A stretch of DNA of 64,000 nt from a bacterium (GCA_016716565.1 JADJWC010000002.1:868001-932000), one strand, 5' to 3'; positions 16,297 to 25,970 are shown, numbered from the stretch's first letter. A program made the numbers and translations. Notes: a model not told the origin generated them from the letters alone.

Positions 16297-16623
16297 TCAA
16301 GCACTTAAAGCAGCTACTAAACTTCCCTGCTTTTCAAGTTCAACTATACTTTTATGATTTTTTAATCCTTTTAAGCCATCCATTCTTTCGAGAAGAGAGA
16401 ATGCTTCAAATATTGCTCTCTTCCAATCAGAGTTTTTTATTATAAAAGGTAATTCTCGTACAGGTTTCGGCGCTCCTTCAGAAATAGGCACTATCTTTAC
16501 AATTTTATCCCTGTCACCAAGCGCCTGGTTTACAGAAACGCTTATCAAATATGAATGCAGAGTTTTGGGAACTCCATAAGAACTGAAATTATCCCCAAAG
16601 AATGTTACTGTTGCTAAAGCCAT
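16297..16623 (-). CDS. Hypothetical small protein
   Basis: A 108-residue protein I do not recognise. I start it at ATG 16623 (MALATVTFFGD) because GGTGG lies six bases upstream; a TTG two codons earlier is possible. No signal peptide is evident. It has a strand-rich first half and the helical stretch FEAFSLLERMDGLKGL in the second. It is convergent with the RsmF-like gene, 40 bp away, and alone on its strand. Coding looks real from composition and ribosome-binding site, but no function can be given. Confidence 0.6.
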   Translation of the reverse strand: MALATVTFFGDNFSSYGVPKTLHSYLISVSVNQALGDRDKIVKIVPISEGAPKPVRELPFIIKNSDWKRAIFEAFSLLERMDGLKGLKNHKSIVELEKQGSLVAALSA

Positions 16624-16854
16624 ATACAACCACCATATTTTTAATTGTTGAAATAATTTTTTGAAGGAATCTACAACCGGAGATTCTACTTCATCCCACC
16701 CACTGGATTTGCTTTAAATATTTGCAAGAATAATACCATCAAACAAAATGCTGATTTACAACAATATGAGGTAGTGTTAAAACTACAGGCGACAAATTTT
16801 TTAAGGCGGCGACAGGATTGGCAACGTCGATGTTTTGCCGTCAAGGATGGTTAT

Positions 16855-16887
16855 TATAAAAAAGCCGCCTCAATCAAATAAGGCGGC
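16855..16887 (-). terminator. Intrinsic terminator after T9SS cargo gene
   Basis: On the minus strand, GCCGCCT, a 10-base loop and AGGCGGC are followed by TTTTTTATAAT. This is a standard intrinsic terminator just past the stop of the gene at 16920-18134. The remaining gap to 16623 has a few short imperfect inverted repeats and nothing else I can name. Confidence 0.85.
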
Positions 16888-16919
16888 GATATCACAGATA
16901 TAAGATCAGAAACTAAATT

Positions 16920-18134
16920 TTATTTTGCCAGAAGCATTTTTTTGGTTTGTCTGAAGAGTGGTGTCTCTATTGTATAGAAATAAGCCCCGCTTGTTAATCC
17001 GGAGGCATCGAAGTTAATACTGTGTTGTCCTGCTTCCTTGAATTCATTTACTATCAACGCAACTTCCTGACCGAGCAGATTATAGATTGCAATCTTAACA
17101 AGGCTTGCCTCTGCTATACTGTAATTAATTATTGTAGATGGATTAAATGGATTTGGATAGTTTTGCTCTAAAGAAAATTCTGCAGGAGAATTTACTTCCA
17201 CTTCTATCTCATTGCTGTAATCAAATACACCATTGAAATCTATCTGCTTCAGACGATAAATATATTTATCATTCGGAATGTTCACATCGTTGAATGAATA
17301 ACTTCTCTGCTCGGTAGTTGAGCCTGAACCAGCCACGAATCCAATTACTTCAAATCCTGATTCTTGTGTTCTTTTTTGAATTTCAAATCCAGAATTATTC
17401 AATTCAGTTGCGGTAGTCCATTGCAATATAACATTCTTGCCTGATGAAGTGGCTGAGAATGAAACTAATTCAACCGGGACAGGATCATCAGCAGTGATTC
17501 TAACGATAGAAAAATTTCCATATGCCCCGGAATCAGCTGCAACACCACTGCCCCAGCAACTTCTAAATAAAGTACCATACCCTGGAGTTGAGGTACCTAA
17601 TGCATCTACACTTCGCGAAGTGCCTGTGAAGCCTGTCTGGCGAAGTTCGATTAATAAATTTCCCCCATTATAAACCCAGACACTATCAATGGCAAAAGAC
17701 ATTTCAGGTCCCCAGTTGTTAGGAGAACTTCCAAAAGTATATGAATTAGCCAATATTGTTAAGCTGCCATCTCTTACTTGTTTCTTGGGTCCGACAAAAT
17801 TGGAAGAGAAATTTGTTCTGTCCATACTGGCAGGATCCACCCCCAGACCAAGATAAAAATCATAATCAGTTATTGTAATGTCAGCAGTTGGCCAATTTGT
17901 AGTTGCTGAGGTAGGGAGTCTCCAGCTAACTGCTAAAATTTGCTTATTCATCAATGGGGCTAACAAACTTTCATGCATAAGCAGTTGATACGTACGTGGA
18001 GAATTTGCCAGCTGACTTGTAAAACCTGCATTCCCGGGTGTGTTAGTATAATCTGGTGGAGCAACGTGATAAATTTGAGCCATGACGGTCAATGATAACA
18101 GGATAAAAAGAGAAAATGTAAAAGAAGTTTTCAT
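16920..18134 (-). CDS. Secreted protein with type IX sorting domain
   Basis: A 404-residue exported protein. A signal peptide (about 1-19, ending VMAQ) is followed by a domain I do not recognise (20-215), then a fibronectin-III-like module (about 218-315, VELVSFSATSSGKNVILQWTT and YIYRLKQIDFNG) and the C-terminal type A sorting domain (about 322-404) with LEQNYPNPFNPSTIINYSI, IYNLLGQEV and a terminal KKMLLAK. The sorting domain sends the protein through the type IX system to the cell surface. Common in Ignavibacteria-type genomes. Monocistronic, with its own terminator. The cargo function is unknown. Confidence 0.88.
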   Translation of the reverse strand: MKTSFTFSLFILLSLTVMAQIYHVAPPDYTNTPGNAGFTSQLANSPRTYQLLMHESLLAPLMNKQILAVSWRLPTSATTNWPTADITITDYDFYLGLGVDPASMDRTNFSSNFVGPKKQVRDGSLTILANSYTFGSSPNNWGPEMSFAIDSVWVYNGGNLLIELRQTGFTGTSRSVDALGTSTPGYGTLFRSCWGSGVAADSGAYGNFSIVRITADDPVPVELVSFSATSSGKNVILQWTTATELNNSGFEIQKRTQESGFEVIGFVAGSGSTTEQRSYSFNDVNIPNDKYIYRLKQIDFNGVFDYSNEIEVEVNSPAEFSLEQNYPNPFNPSTIINYSIAEASLVKIAIYNLLGQEVALIVNEFKEAGQHSINFDASGLTSGAYFYTIETPLFRQTKKMLLAK

Positions 18135-18264
18135 AGCATCTCCTATTTTGTTGATGGTTATATTAAAAATAGAATATTCTTTCTTTTAAATCAACAAAAA
18201 AATAAAATTTATTGACTCAACCTTCCATAAAAGAGAAGTAAAGATTAAAATACAGATATACGAA

Positions 18265-18300
18265 ATAAAAAAACCGCAATCCTTTTTTCAAGATTGCGGT
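18265..18300 (-). terminator. Intrinsic terminator of glnA
   Basis: On the minus strand ACCGCAATC, a short loop and GATTGCGGT are followed by TTTTTTTATTT. It lies about 60 bases past the glnA stop and should end that transcript. Confidence 0.88.
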
Positions 18301-18357
18301 CACAAATCAAGATAGCTTTTCCCGACTTAAATCGGAATCGCAATGAATTATTATTAA

Positions 18358-19785
18358 TTAAACATCGTAATACATTCCGAACTCAAACGGGTGAGGTTGT
18401 AATGCCATCGGTTTTATTTCCTTTTCAACTTTATATTTTATCCAGGTTTCAATTACATCTTCAGTGAACACATCGCCTTTCAACAAATATTCATGATCGT
18501 TCGCCAGAGCTTTTATTGCTTCATTCAAACTTCCCGGTGTTGATGGAACATTTTTTAGTTCTTCAGGCGGCATATCGTAGATGTCTTTATCTAAAGGATC
18601 GCCAGGATCTATTCTATTAATTATGCCATCAAGGCCAGCCATGAGCATTGCAGAAAATGCAAGATAAGGATTAGCTGAAGGATCAGGACATCGGAACTCA
18701 ACTCTTTTTGCTTTAGGACTTGTAGAGTACATTGGAATTCTAACGGCTGCACTTCTATTCCTTTGTGAGTATGCAAGATTCACAGGTGCTTCAAATCCCG
18801 GTACCAATCTTTTATAAGAGTTAGTAGTTGGGTTTGCAAAAGCACAAAGTGAGGCTGCATGTTTTAAAAGTCCGCCAATGAAATAAAGTGCATCTTCACT
18901 TAAGCCAGCATAGCCTGGGCCAGCAAAAAGTGGTTTACCTTTTTTCCACAAGCTTGTGTGCACATGCATCCCGCTGCCATTATCTCCTTGAATCGGTTTG
19001 GGCATATAAGTAACAGTCTTGTTCCACTTCTTCGCTGTATTCTTAATAATGTATTTAAACATCAAAAGTTGATCGGCAGCTTTAACCAGCGGTGAAAAAC
19101 GTAAATCAATTTCGCATTGACCACCACTTGCAACTTCGTGGTGCTGAGCTTCTACATCAATACCGCAATCAATTAAATTATTTACCATTGCATTTCGTAA
19201 ATCCATTAATGCGTCTGTCGGCGGAACAGGAAAATATCCTTCTTTATATCTCGGCTTGTATCCGAGATTCGGATTTTCTTCTCTGCCAGTATTCCACCTG
19301 CCTTCAACTGAATCAACGTGATAAAAACTTCCGTTGGGTTTCGAATCGAATCTCACATCATCAAAAATAAAAAACTCGGCTTCGGGTCCATAATAAACGG
19401 TATCAGCAATTCCTGTCGACTTCAGATGAGCTTCTGCCTTCTGCGCGATATTTCTTGGACAGCGAGAATATTTTTCCTTTGTTGCAGGTTCATAGACATC
19501 ACAAATCAGACGTGCTGGCGGGGATTCAATGAACGGATCGAAGAATAAAGTATTTGGATCAGGAATAATAAGCATATCACTTTCGTTTATTGCTTTCCAG
19601 CCTCTTATTGATGAACCGTCAAATCCGTATCCATCTACAAAAGAATCTGCATCAAACTGACTTACAGGTACTGTAAAATGCTGCCACTGTCCTGGAAAGT
19701 CCATAAATTTTAAATCAACGAATTTGATTTTTTTTGTCTTGATAAAGCTGAGCACATTATCAATAGCGCTCGGGGTTTTAGCCAT
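18358..19785 (-). CDS. glnA: Type I glutamine synthetase
   Basis: Makes glutamine from glutamate, ammonia and ATP in the cytoplasm; the central ammonium-assimilation enzyme. At 475 residues it matches the GSI length. Visible signatures are FVDGYGFDGSSIRGW, YYGPEAEFFIFDD, GSGMHVHTSLW, RLVPGFEAPVNLAYSQRNRSA and RVEFRCPDPSANPYLAF. Tyr403 in DIYDMPPEE aligns with the adenylylation tyrosine of the beta subtype, so control by adenylylation is possible, though no adenylyltransferase gene is in the window. An Lrp/AsnC regulator gene lies 19 bp upstream on the same strand, so the two are probably cotranscribed. Confidence 0.96.
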   Translation of the reverse strand: MAKTPSAIDNVLSFIKTKKIKFVDLKFMDFPGQWQHFTVPVSQFDADSFVDGYGFDGSSIRGWKAINESDMLIIPDPNTLFFDPFIESPPARLICDVYEPATKEKYSRCPRNIAQKAEAHLKSTGIADTVYYGPEAEFFIFDDVRFDSKPNGSFYHVDSVEGRWNTGREENPNLGYKPRYKEGYFPVPPTDALMDLRNAMVNNLIDCGIDVEAQHHEVASGGQCEIDLRFSPLVKAADQLLMFKYIIKNTAKKWNKTVTYMPKPIQGDNGSGMHVHTSLWKKGKPLFAGPGYAGLSEDALYFIGGLLKHAASLCAFANPTTNSYKRLVPGFEAPVNLAYSQRNRSAAVRIPMYSTSPKAKRVEFRCPDPSANPYLAFSAMLMAGLDGIINRIDPGDPLDKDIYDMPPEELKNVPSTPGSLNEAIKALANDHEYLLKGDVFTEDVIETWIKYKVEKEIKPMALQPHPFEFGMYYDV

Positions 19786-19804
19786 GTTATTAACCTTTTA
19801 TTTA

Positions 19805-20254
19805 TTATTGAATATTAATTGATGTTGTTTCTTTTATTGTAGAAAGTACATAAGTTGTTTTTGTTCCAGTGACACCGGGCCAGGTTTGAATTTCACTAAG
19901 TAGCTTTTCTAACGCCTCAGTATTCTTCACACAAACTTTCAGTAAGTGCGAACCTTCACCCAAAACTGAATAACATTCAAGAATGTGTGGATGTTTTTCT
20001 ACATGTTTGATCAAATCCTTATAATGCTTTGAAGAATCCATCATAACAAGTATGAAAGCCAGGATATCATAACCGAATGCCTGTCTGTTGACTTTTGTAT
20101 AATACCCTTCGATGATATTGTTATCTTCAAGTTTTTTTAATCTATCACTTACTGAAGGAACGGATAGTTGAACCTGATCAGCTAATTCATTTCGTTTTGT
20201 TCGACCATTCTGCTGAAGTGTTCTTAGTATTTTTAAATCCAGTTCGTCGAGCAT
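19805..20254 (-). CDS. Lrp/AsnC family transcriptional regulator
   Basis: A 149-residue regulator. The N-terminal helix-turn-helix (about 1-60) shows LDELDLKILRTLQQNGRTKR, VPSVSDRLKKLEDNNIIEGY; the C-terminal RAM/AsnC ligand domain (about 70-145) follows, with HILECYSVLGEGSHLLKV. Such proteins bind amino acids and control amino-acid metabolism. Its place immediately before glnA suggests it senses glutamine or another amino acid and controls this unit (inference). Confidence 0.92.
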   Translation of the reverse strand: MLDELDLKILRTLQQNGRTKRNELADQVQLSVPSVSDRLKKLEDNNIIEGYYTKVNRQAFGYDILAFILVMMDSSKHYKDLIKHVEKHPHILECYSVLGEGSHLLKVCVKNTEALEKLLSEIQTWPGVTGTKTTYVLSTIKETTSINIQ

Positions 20255-20385
20255 AAAACCTTAATAATTTAGGAATATTCAAATTATTACCTTCGAAAAT
20301 AAGTTTAGACAACATTTATTCCAAATTATATTTGGGATTTTATAAGATTATCCCGTAAATCAGTGGGTCAAATTGAGAAATTGTA

Positions 20386-21195
20386 TTACTTTGTTAATCC
20401 GAAGGGAGTAAAGGCTAATTTGTTCTTTTTGACTTCATCGAAAAGAACAAGATTTCTACGTGGTCTGTCTTGCAATTTATGATAGAGGTGATATTGAACT
20501 GCTGCATGATTTACCGACTTAACTTGAATCCCGGAAAGTTCAAGTCTGAACTGAACATCCGAGTCTTCTCCGATGGAAGGTGCTTCATATCTTTCATCGA
20601 AGCCATTTATTTTGATAAGATCTTTTTTGAATAAAGAGAAATTGCAGCCGAGTAACCCTCTATTTTTCTTGTTTAAAAAACTCAATAATAATTTGTTCCG
20701 GATGTAAATACCTTTTTCTACATCGACGGAATTACCAAATATCCCGTCCAGAGCTTGCATAAAAAATTTTTTTTCCAGATAGCCTTCGCGAACATTTTGT
20801 TCTGAAAGAATGTATGTAATTTTTTGAGAGAGGTTTACCCTTCTTCCTGTGAGTGCTATATTCTTCCATGCAAAATTCAAGTGACCTTCGACGAATTCAC
20901 GGTGAGGGACACAATCTGCATCGATAAATATCAAATAGTCGGACTCGGCTTCGTTAATTGCTTTGTTTAATATTTTATTTTTTCTAAACCCTTTGTCTTC
21001 CTGCCAGATATGTTTTATCGGGAATGAATATGTAGCTTTTATTTTGTTAATCTCTGCAACCACATTTTCTTTTGAGCCGTCATCAGCAATTATAAGTTCA
21101 AAGTCTTTTGTGGTTTGCCTTTCAAATCCTGTAAGAACAAGTTTCAGATAATCGATCTTGTTGTAGAATGCTGCAATGACTGAGGCCTTATTCAT
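20386..21195 (-). CDS. Family 2 glycosyltransferase
   Basis: A GT-A fold glycosyltransferase of about 269 residues. The N-terminus SVIAAFYNKIDYLKLVLTGF, the nucleotide-binding LIIADDGSKEN and the DxD-type motif YLIFIDADCVPHREFVEGHL are visible, and the later GCNFSLFKKDLIKINGFDERY and GEDSDVQFRLELSG match the galactosyltransferase-like C-terminus with the ED catalytic pair. I start at ATG 21195 rather than the GTG at 21213 because the family domain begins there and it overlaps the stop of the small basic ORF (ATGAATAA). Last gene of the carbamoyltransferase operon; likely adds sugars to a surface polymer (inference). Confidence 0.87.
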   Translation of the reverse strand: MNKASVIAAFYNKIDYLKLVLTGFERQTTKDFELIIADDGSKENVVAEINKIKATYSFPIKHIWQEDKGFRKNKILNKAINEAESDYLIFIDADCVPHREFVEGHLNFAWKNIALTGRRVNLSQKITYILSEQNVREGYLEKKFFMQALDGIFGNSVDVEKGIYIRNKLLLSFLNKKNRGLLGCNFSLFKKDLIKINGFDERYEAPSIGEDSDVQFRLELSGIQVKSVNHAAVQYHLYHKLQDRPRRNLVLFDEVKKNKLAFTPFGLTK

Positions 21196-21346
21196 CGGGG
21201 GAAAGATCCTCACTAAGTTTCTTCTTCAGGTTTCGTTTGTTCTTCTTTCTATCGTATGCTTTCGGATTTTTCTCAACTTTTGGCGGTTTTTGCGGAACAG
21301 GAATCCGCTTTGCTTTTTTCTTTATTTTGATTTTACTTTTCTTCAA
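21188..21346 (-). CDS. Possible very basic small ORF without ATG start
   Basis: An open frame of about 52 codons, very rich in Lys (KKSKIKIKKKAKRIP..., ending LSEDLSPDE), lying between the DUF5989 and GT2 genes. Its stop overlaps the GT2 start by eight bases. There is no ATG: the best start is TTG 21346, while the only good ribosome-binding stretch (AGGAAGG) sits about 22 bases upstream, closer to an ATT. An eight-T run here could hide an indel. Real translation is possible because of the coupling to GT2, but this is weak. Confidence 0.35.
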   Translation of the reverse strand: MKKSKIKIKKKAKRIPVPQKPPKVEKNPKAYDRKKNKRNLKKKLSEDLSPDE

Positions 21347-21419
21347 CTTAAAAAAAATCGTTTGTGAACCTTCCTGCTGTCAGCAGATTCGTAGCAGAAG
21401 AACAAGCCACGAGCAAAAA

Positions 21420-21578
21420 TTAAAATATTGCATAAATAAAAGGAGCTAATGCCGATCCTTGTGTTAAAATAATTAATCCTCCGAGAAGAAGAAGTAGAAT
21501 AAGTATCGGTGCAAGCCACCATTTTTTTCTTACTTTAAGAAAATCCCAGAGTTCAGATAATATTGAAAGTTTGCTCAT
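21420..21578 (-). CDS. DUF5989 family small membrane protein
   Basis: A 52-residue single-span membrane protein: a cytoplasmic amphipathic N-terminus (LSELWDFLKVRKKWW), one long hydrophobic helix (about 21-39) and the conserved ending LTQGSALAPFIYAIF. This pattern matches the DUF5989 family, typically encoded next to SxtJ and a carbamoyltransferase, exactly as here. The start ATG is at 21578, nine bases after the SxtJ stop. Function is unknown; the constant linkage suggests it forms part of a membrane complex with them (inference). Confidence 0.85.
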   Translation of the reverse strand: MSKLSILSELWDFLKVRKKWWLAPILILLLLLGGLIILTQGSALAPFIYAIF

Positions 21579-21587
21579 AATTATTTC

Positions 21588-22004
21588 CTAAAATTGTCTT
21601 TCGTAATCTATTTGTTTTTTCTGAATGATTGAACGCTTTTCCCAGTAGGTCTTTGCTGACCTGTCATATTTTAGATCCATAAATTTCTTCCCAAAAATTT
21701 TTGCAAGAAATCCGATTGGGGTAATAACAAGATAAAATAAAGTAGTCAGTATCACTCTCGTCATAATATAACCGAGGATTATCGCCAAGCCCATCCAAAG
21801 CTTATTGAGAGGTTTAAGCAATTGAGGGAATAATATTCCGAGAAGGATTAATAATCCTCCAATTACCGTGAAATAAATCTCCGAGGGTTTTTCAAAGTAA
21901 AAAATAAGTGCTCCAATCGCTACTAATACAATACCAACAGTTAAGCCAAACTTGCGAAGGTCGCTTTTTGTTTCTTTAATATGTTTGAATTCTTCTTTGA
22001 GCAT
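21588..22004 (-). CDS. SxtJ family membrane protein
   Basis: A 138-residue membrane protein. Hydrophobic helices lie at about 20-37, 45-62 and 70-103; the N-terminus (KEEFKHIKETKSDLRKFG) and C-terminus are charged. Together with the carbamoyltransferase upstream (3-bp gap) and DUF5989 downstream it matches the SxtJ family, first named in saxitoxin clusters but widespread in polymer-modification loci. Its biochemical role is not established. Confidence 0.83.
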   Translation of the reverse strand: MLKEEFKHIKETKSDLRKFGLTVGIVLVAIGALIFYFEKPSEIYFTVIGGLLILLGILFPQLLKPLNKLWMGLAIILGYIMTRVILTTLFYLVITPIGFLAKIFGKKFMDLKYDRSAKTYWEKRSIIQKKQIDYERQF

Positions 22005-22007
22005 AAA

Positions 22008-23840
22008 TTAATCCAGTGCAAATTCCTTTTTCCAGTCAGTATCTTTTTCTAACGGTTTTTGATCCTCTTTCGATAAAAGATAATTTCCAAGCACGAGGTA
22101 ATCAATGTTCGTTCTCATAAAACATTTGTAAGCATCTTCTGGTGTACAGACAATCGGTTCACCTCTGACATTGAACGATGTATTTATGATAACCGCACAA
22201 CCTGTATGCTTCTCAAATTCTTCTATCAGCCTATGATATCTTGGATTAGTTTCTTTGTGAACTGTCTGAAGCCTTGCAGAATAATCAACGTGAGTAATTG
22301 CGGGAATATCGGACCGAACGACATTGAGTTTATCTATTCCCCAAAGATTATCCTCGTCTTCGGTCATTTTGATTCGGCGTTCTTTTTTCACATCAGCAAC
22401 CTGAAGCATATACGGACTTTCTTTTTCAAACTCAAAATATTCACTCACTTTTTCAAAAAGAACGGATGGTGCAAATGGTCTGAATCCTTCCCTGAATTTT
22501 ATTTTAATATTCATCAACGCCTGCATTTTCGGAGATCTAGCATCTCCAATTATTGAACGCGCACCAAGAGCGCGCGGACCAAACTCCATCCTGCCATCAA
22601 ACCAGCCAACAACTTTTTCTTCAGCAATAAGTCCTGCTAATATCTTTATAAGTTCATCTTCCTGATACTTTTTAGCAACAAGATTTGATGATTGGATGAA
22701 TGAGTGAATGTAACCCTCACTGTATTCAGGACCAAGGTAAGAACCTTGCTGTGAATCAGATTTGTCATCTGAAACTCTTGGATTACCGAGATAGCTGAAC
22801 CATCCGAGAAGTGCTGCACCTAAAGCACCACCAGCATCTCCAGCAGCAGGCTGAATCCAGATGTTTTCGAAAGGACCTTCTCGCAATAACTTTCCATTTG
22901 CTACACAGTTCAATGCAACCCCGCCGGCAAGGACTAAGTTTTTCATTCCGGTTTCTTTGTAAACATGGTTCCCCATTTTCAAAACGATTTCTTCCGTCAC
23001 TTCCTGCAGAGAACGAGCAAGATCCATATCTTTTTGTGTAAGTTTTGTTTCGGGTACTCTCGGTGGTCCTCCAAACAACTTATTGAACTTCTCATTTGTC
23101 ATAGTAAGACCCTGGCAGTAATTAAAGTATTTCATATTCATCCGGAATGAACCATCATCTTTCACATCAATCAGGTGATCATAGATAAGTTTTTTGTATT
23201 TTGGTTCGCCGTAAGGCGCAAGACCCATTACTTTATACTCGCCTGAGTTAACTTTGAATCCGGTGTAATAAGTAAATGCAGAATATAAAAGACCAAGTGA
23301 ATGAGGAAATTTTATGTCTGCCCAAAGTTCAATTGAATTTTCTTTACCAATTCCATAACTGCTCGTCGTCCATTCACCAACTCCGTCCATTGTAAGTATT
23401 GCGGCTTCTTTGTAAGGAGAAGGAAAGAATGCAGAAGCAGCATGTGATTCGTGATGTTCCGGAAATATTATTTTTCCTTCATATCCGAGTTCTTTTTTTA
23501 TTAATTCCTTCATCCACAATTTTTCCTTTATCCATAAAGGCATCGCTTTGATGAAAGATTTTATTCCAATCGGTGCGAAAGTAAGATAGGTTTCAAGAAG
23601 CCGTTCAAATTTTAAAAATGGCTTATCATAAAAAGCTACAAGATCAAGATCGTTAGCCTTGATACCGGCATAATCCAAACAAAATTTAATTGCGTTATGC
23701 GGGAATCGATGATCATGTTTTTTCCTGGAGAATCTTTCTTCCTGAGCAGCAGCTAAAATTACTCCATCTTTCACAATGCAGGCAGCGCTATCGTGATAGT
23801 AAGCTGAAATTCCAAGTATGTAGATGCTTTTATCGTTCAA
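22008..23840 (-). CDS. NodU/CmcH-family carbamoyltransferase
   Basis: A 610-residue enzyme that transfers a carbamoyl group from carbamoyl phosphate, by way of carbamoyl-adenylate, to a hydroxyl of a sugar or small molecule. The N-terminal Kae1-like domain has ILGISAYYHDSAACIV, EERFSRKKHDHRFP, the metal-binding EHHESHAASAFF and MDGVGEWTTS. The C-terminal domain has GWFDGRMEFGPRALGARSIIGD and FAPSVL, typical of the family. The length is normal. It lies between the PPIase (21 bp) and SxtJ (3 bp). The acceptor is unknown; a surface glycan is most likely given the glycosyltransferase and SGNH proteins nearby (inference). Confidence 0.92.
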   Translation of the reverse strand: MNDKSIYILGISAYYHDSAACIVKDGVILAAAQEERFSRKKHDHRFPHNAIKFCLDYAGIKANDLDLVAFYDKPFLKFERLLETYLTFAPIGIKSFIKAMPLWIKEKLWMKELIKKELGYEGKIIFPEHHESHAASAFFPSPYKEAAILTMDGVGEWTTSSYGIGKENSIELWADIKFPHSLGLLYSAFTYYTGFKVNSGEYKVMGLAPYGEPKYKKLIYDHLIDVKDDGSFRMNMKYFNYCQGLTMTNEKFNKLFGGPPRVPETKLTQKDMDLARSLQEVTEEIVLKMGNHVYKETGMKNLVLAGGVALNCVANGKLLREGPFENIWIQPAAGDAGGALGAALLGWFSYLGNPRVSDDKSDSQQGSYLGPEYSEGYIHSFIQSSNLVAKKYQEDELIKILAGLIAEEKVVGWFDGRMEFGPRALGARSIIGDARSPKMQALMNIKIKFREGFRPFAPSVLFEKVSEYFEFEKESPYMLQVADVKKERRIKMTEDEDNLWGIDKLNVVRSDIPAITHVDYSARLQTVHKETNPRYHRLIEEFEKHTGCAVIINTSFNVRGEPIVCTPEDAYKCFMRTNIDYLVLGNYLLSKEDQKPLEKDTDWKKEFALD

Positions 23841-23861
23841 GAGAAATTCTTTAAAATCAAT

Positions 23862-25703
23862 TTATGGTGATAGTGTTTCCTGTTCCTGCCATTTTTTAAA
23901 CCACAAAAAATTTGGTGTTGTCATTGGCACGGCAAGCAACTTTCCGCCAAAACCAAAATACCTGTATATCACGGTAGTTGTGTTAAGCACTTTTACTGAA
24001 CTCAAATTTTCAGTATTAATCTGCAAATCATACTTATTTGCCAGTTCAACTGTTTTGTTGATTATTTGCTCGCTGTATTTTTTAAGTCTTAGTTCCTGCT
24101 TAACTGCTGCTTTGACTGACTCAAAACTATCAGAGACAAAAGCACGATTTTCTTTCCGGTCAATCAATTCAAATAATGAGTAGCCCTCAGGAACTTTAAT
24201 AGGTCCATACATCTCTCCTATTTTCATTACAGCAGCCTTCTGCCCGATTTCGCCATACTCGCTTACGGGAAAGAATCCCAATTCGCCATTATTATTTTTT
24301 GCTTCTTGCCTAATTGTAAACTTAACAGCAAGCTCTCTGAATTCTTTTCCATTATTTAGTTCATCAAGCACTTGTTTGATAACATCAAGGTCTTCAGTTA
24401 AAAGCTCAAGAATTTTCACTTCAACAATTGATAATTCAGCTTGATTCTTTTCAAGGTAATACTTATTTGCTTCTTCATCAGTGACTTTAATTTCATCTGC
24501 TATTTTTTTACGGAGTGATTCCGAAAGATAATACGAACTCCACATTTTTAAAGATCGCTGAACTTCTGGTGAATTCTGAAGTCTTCTCTTGTATCCTTCT
24601 GCTGATAAAAGTTCGTGCTCAATAAAATTTTTAATTGCGAAGTTCAACCTACCTTTAATATGATTTTCTTCGAGTGAGTCTACATACATTTTCTCTATTG
24701 ATAACTCCTGCAGAAAATCATTTATTGTTGCTGACTGATCATTAATTTTTACAAATTCTGCATTCAGTAAATCTGATTCTAATTTGCTTTCAATTCTGTA
24801 CAGATCATCTGGCATCAAATATATTTTATTACTTTCTTGTACATCTTCTTTCTGATTTTTACCCTTTAAAACATCAATTACAATATTGGATAGTTTCAGA
24901 AATAATTCTTTATTCGTTTCAGCTTTAGCTTCTTCAAAAAAACGAGAATAAAAATCCTTATAGATGCTGTCGGTTAACGTTGCTTCTGCAACTTTCAAAA
25001 CATAATTCTGCTGCTCTTCTGCCTGCTTTACATTTTCAATTATTTTTTGGTCGGTGGATAGCAGCCTGAAAATGTACCAGCCGTTCGGAGCTTTTAACGG
25101 TGAAGTAAATTCACCGACCTGTAATTGATAAAGCTGATCTTCTACATTTTTATCCATCTGACCGTAGCTGACAACGTATGGTTTTTCCTGCAAGCTGCTT
25201 TCTGGTCGTTTCAGAAATACTGAATAAAAATCCGATCCAGAAACTAATTGCTGATAAATATTATTTATCTCATTTTCATCTTTCGAAAATATATAATGCA
25301 AGTTGAGAGAAAGACTATTTCGCCTGAAAGCTTCTATCAGATATTGATCCGATAAATTTACTTTACTGAGAACTTCCTGCTTGTAAAGTGCATCGCGTAC
25401 ATACATTTTCTCGATAGCTTTATATGTTGTTTTCATTAATTCTGAGTCGTTCAAACCTAATTCTACTGCTTCAAGCGCCCAAAGTCTTTCTGCAATAATT
25501 GAATAAAGCACTTCACGTTTGAAATTTTCTTCTCCTCCTTTAATCCCAGCATACAACTGTGGGGTAAGCTCATACCGTTCAATGAATTCACTTTCAGTGA
25601 TAATTTCATTACCCATCTTTGCCAGTACATTTGATTCATCCGTTTGTCCTGATATTCCAAATGCTGAGAACAGCAATATTATAACAATAAATATCTTATG
25701 CAT
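23862..25703 (-). CDS. Exported peptidyl-prolyl isomerase (SurA/PpiC-like)
   Basis: A 613-residue exported protein. A signal peptide (about 1-19, SAFGISGQ) is followed by a SurA-N-like helical region (VLAKMGNEIITESEFIERY), and two parvulin/PpiC domains at about 145-225 (LHYIFSKDE, FTSPLKAPNGWYIFRLL) and 425-510 (KILELLTED, GELGFFPVSEYG, GPIKVPEGYSLFELID). Periplasmic chaperones of this kind help outer-membrane and exported proteins fold. It is the first gene of the minus-strand carbamoyltransferase unit and divergent from the SGNH-TPR genes over 267 bp, in which I see no confident regulatory site. Confidence 0.88.
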   Translation of the reverse strand: MHKIFIVIILLFSAFGISGQTDESNVLAKMGNEIITESEFIERYELTPQLYAGIKGGEENFKREVLYSIIAERLWALEAVELGLNDSELMKTTYKAIEKMYVRDALYKQEVLSKVNLSDQYLIEAFRRNSLSLNLHYIFSKDENEINNIYQQLVSGSDFYSVFLKRPESSLQEKPYVVSYGQMDKNVEDQLYQLQVGEFTSPLKAPNGWYIFRLLSTDQKIIENVKQAEEQQNYVLKVAEATLTDSIYKDFYSRFFEEAKAETNKELFLKLSNIVIDVLKGKNQKEDVQESNKIYLMPDDLYRIESKLESDLLNAEFVKINDQSATINDFLQELSIEKMYVDSLEENHIKGRLNFAIKNFIEHELLSAEGYKRRLQNSPEVQRSLKMWSSYYLSESLRKKIADEIKVTDEEANKYYLEKNQAELSIVEVKILELLTEDLDVIKQVLDELNNGKEFRELAVKFTIRQEAKNNNGELGFFPVSEYGEIGQKAAVMKIGEMYGPIKVPEGYSLFELIDRKENRAFVSDSFESVKAAVKQELRLKKYSEQIINKTVELANKYDLQINTENLSSVKVLNTTTVIYRYFGFGGKLLAVPMTTPNFLWFKKWQEQETLSP

Positions 25704-25970
25704 TATTTTCTGCTAATATTTAGCCGGATATTATTTGCAACGATTGAATTAATTTCTTGTTCGATGTTACTGAAATAGTTGATTAAATTGTTGCTAAAAT
25801 AGCGATATTATGAGAATTCAGACAGGTTAAAAGAAGGAAATACCTGAATGAGCCACCTTCAATTAAATCTATTTTTGAGCTCCGCTTCTGATATATTTAA
25901 GCAGTTAATTCAATTTTTTTGAATGCATTTTTAACTAGCATTTATCTCCATTTTAAAGTGAACAAAAGTA

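Noticed and set aside
25704..25970. Regulatory element in the divergent 267-bp gap
   Set aside because: Only weak imperfect inverted repeats; nothing specific enough to name.
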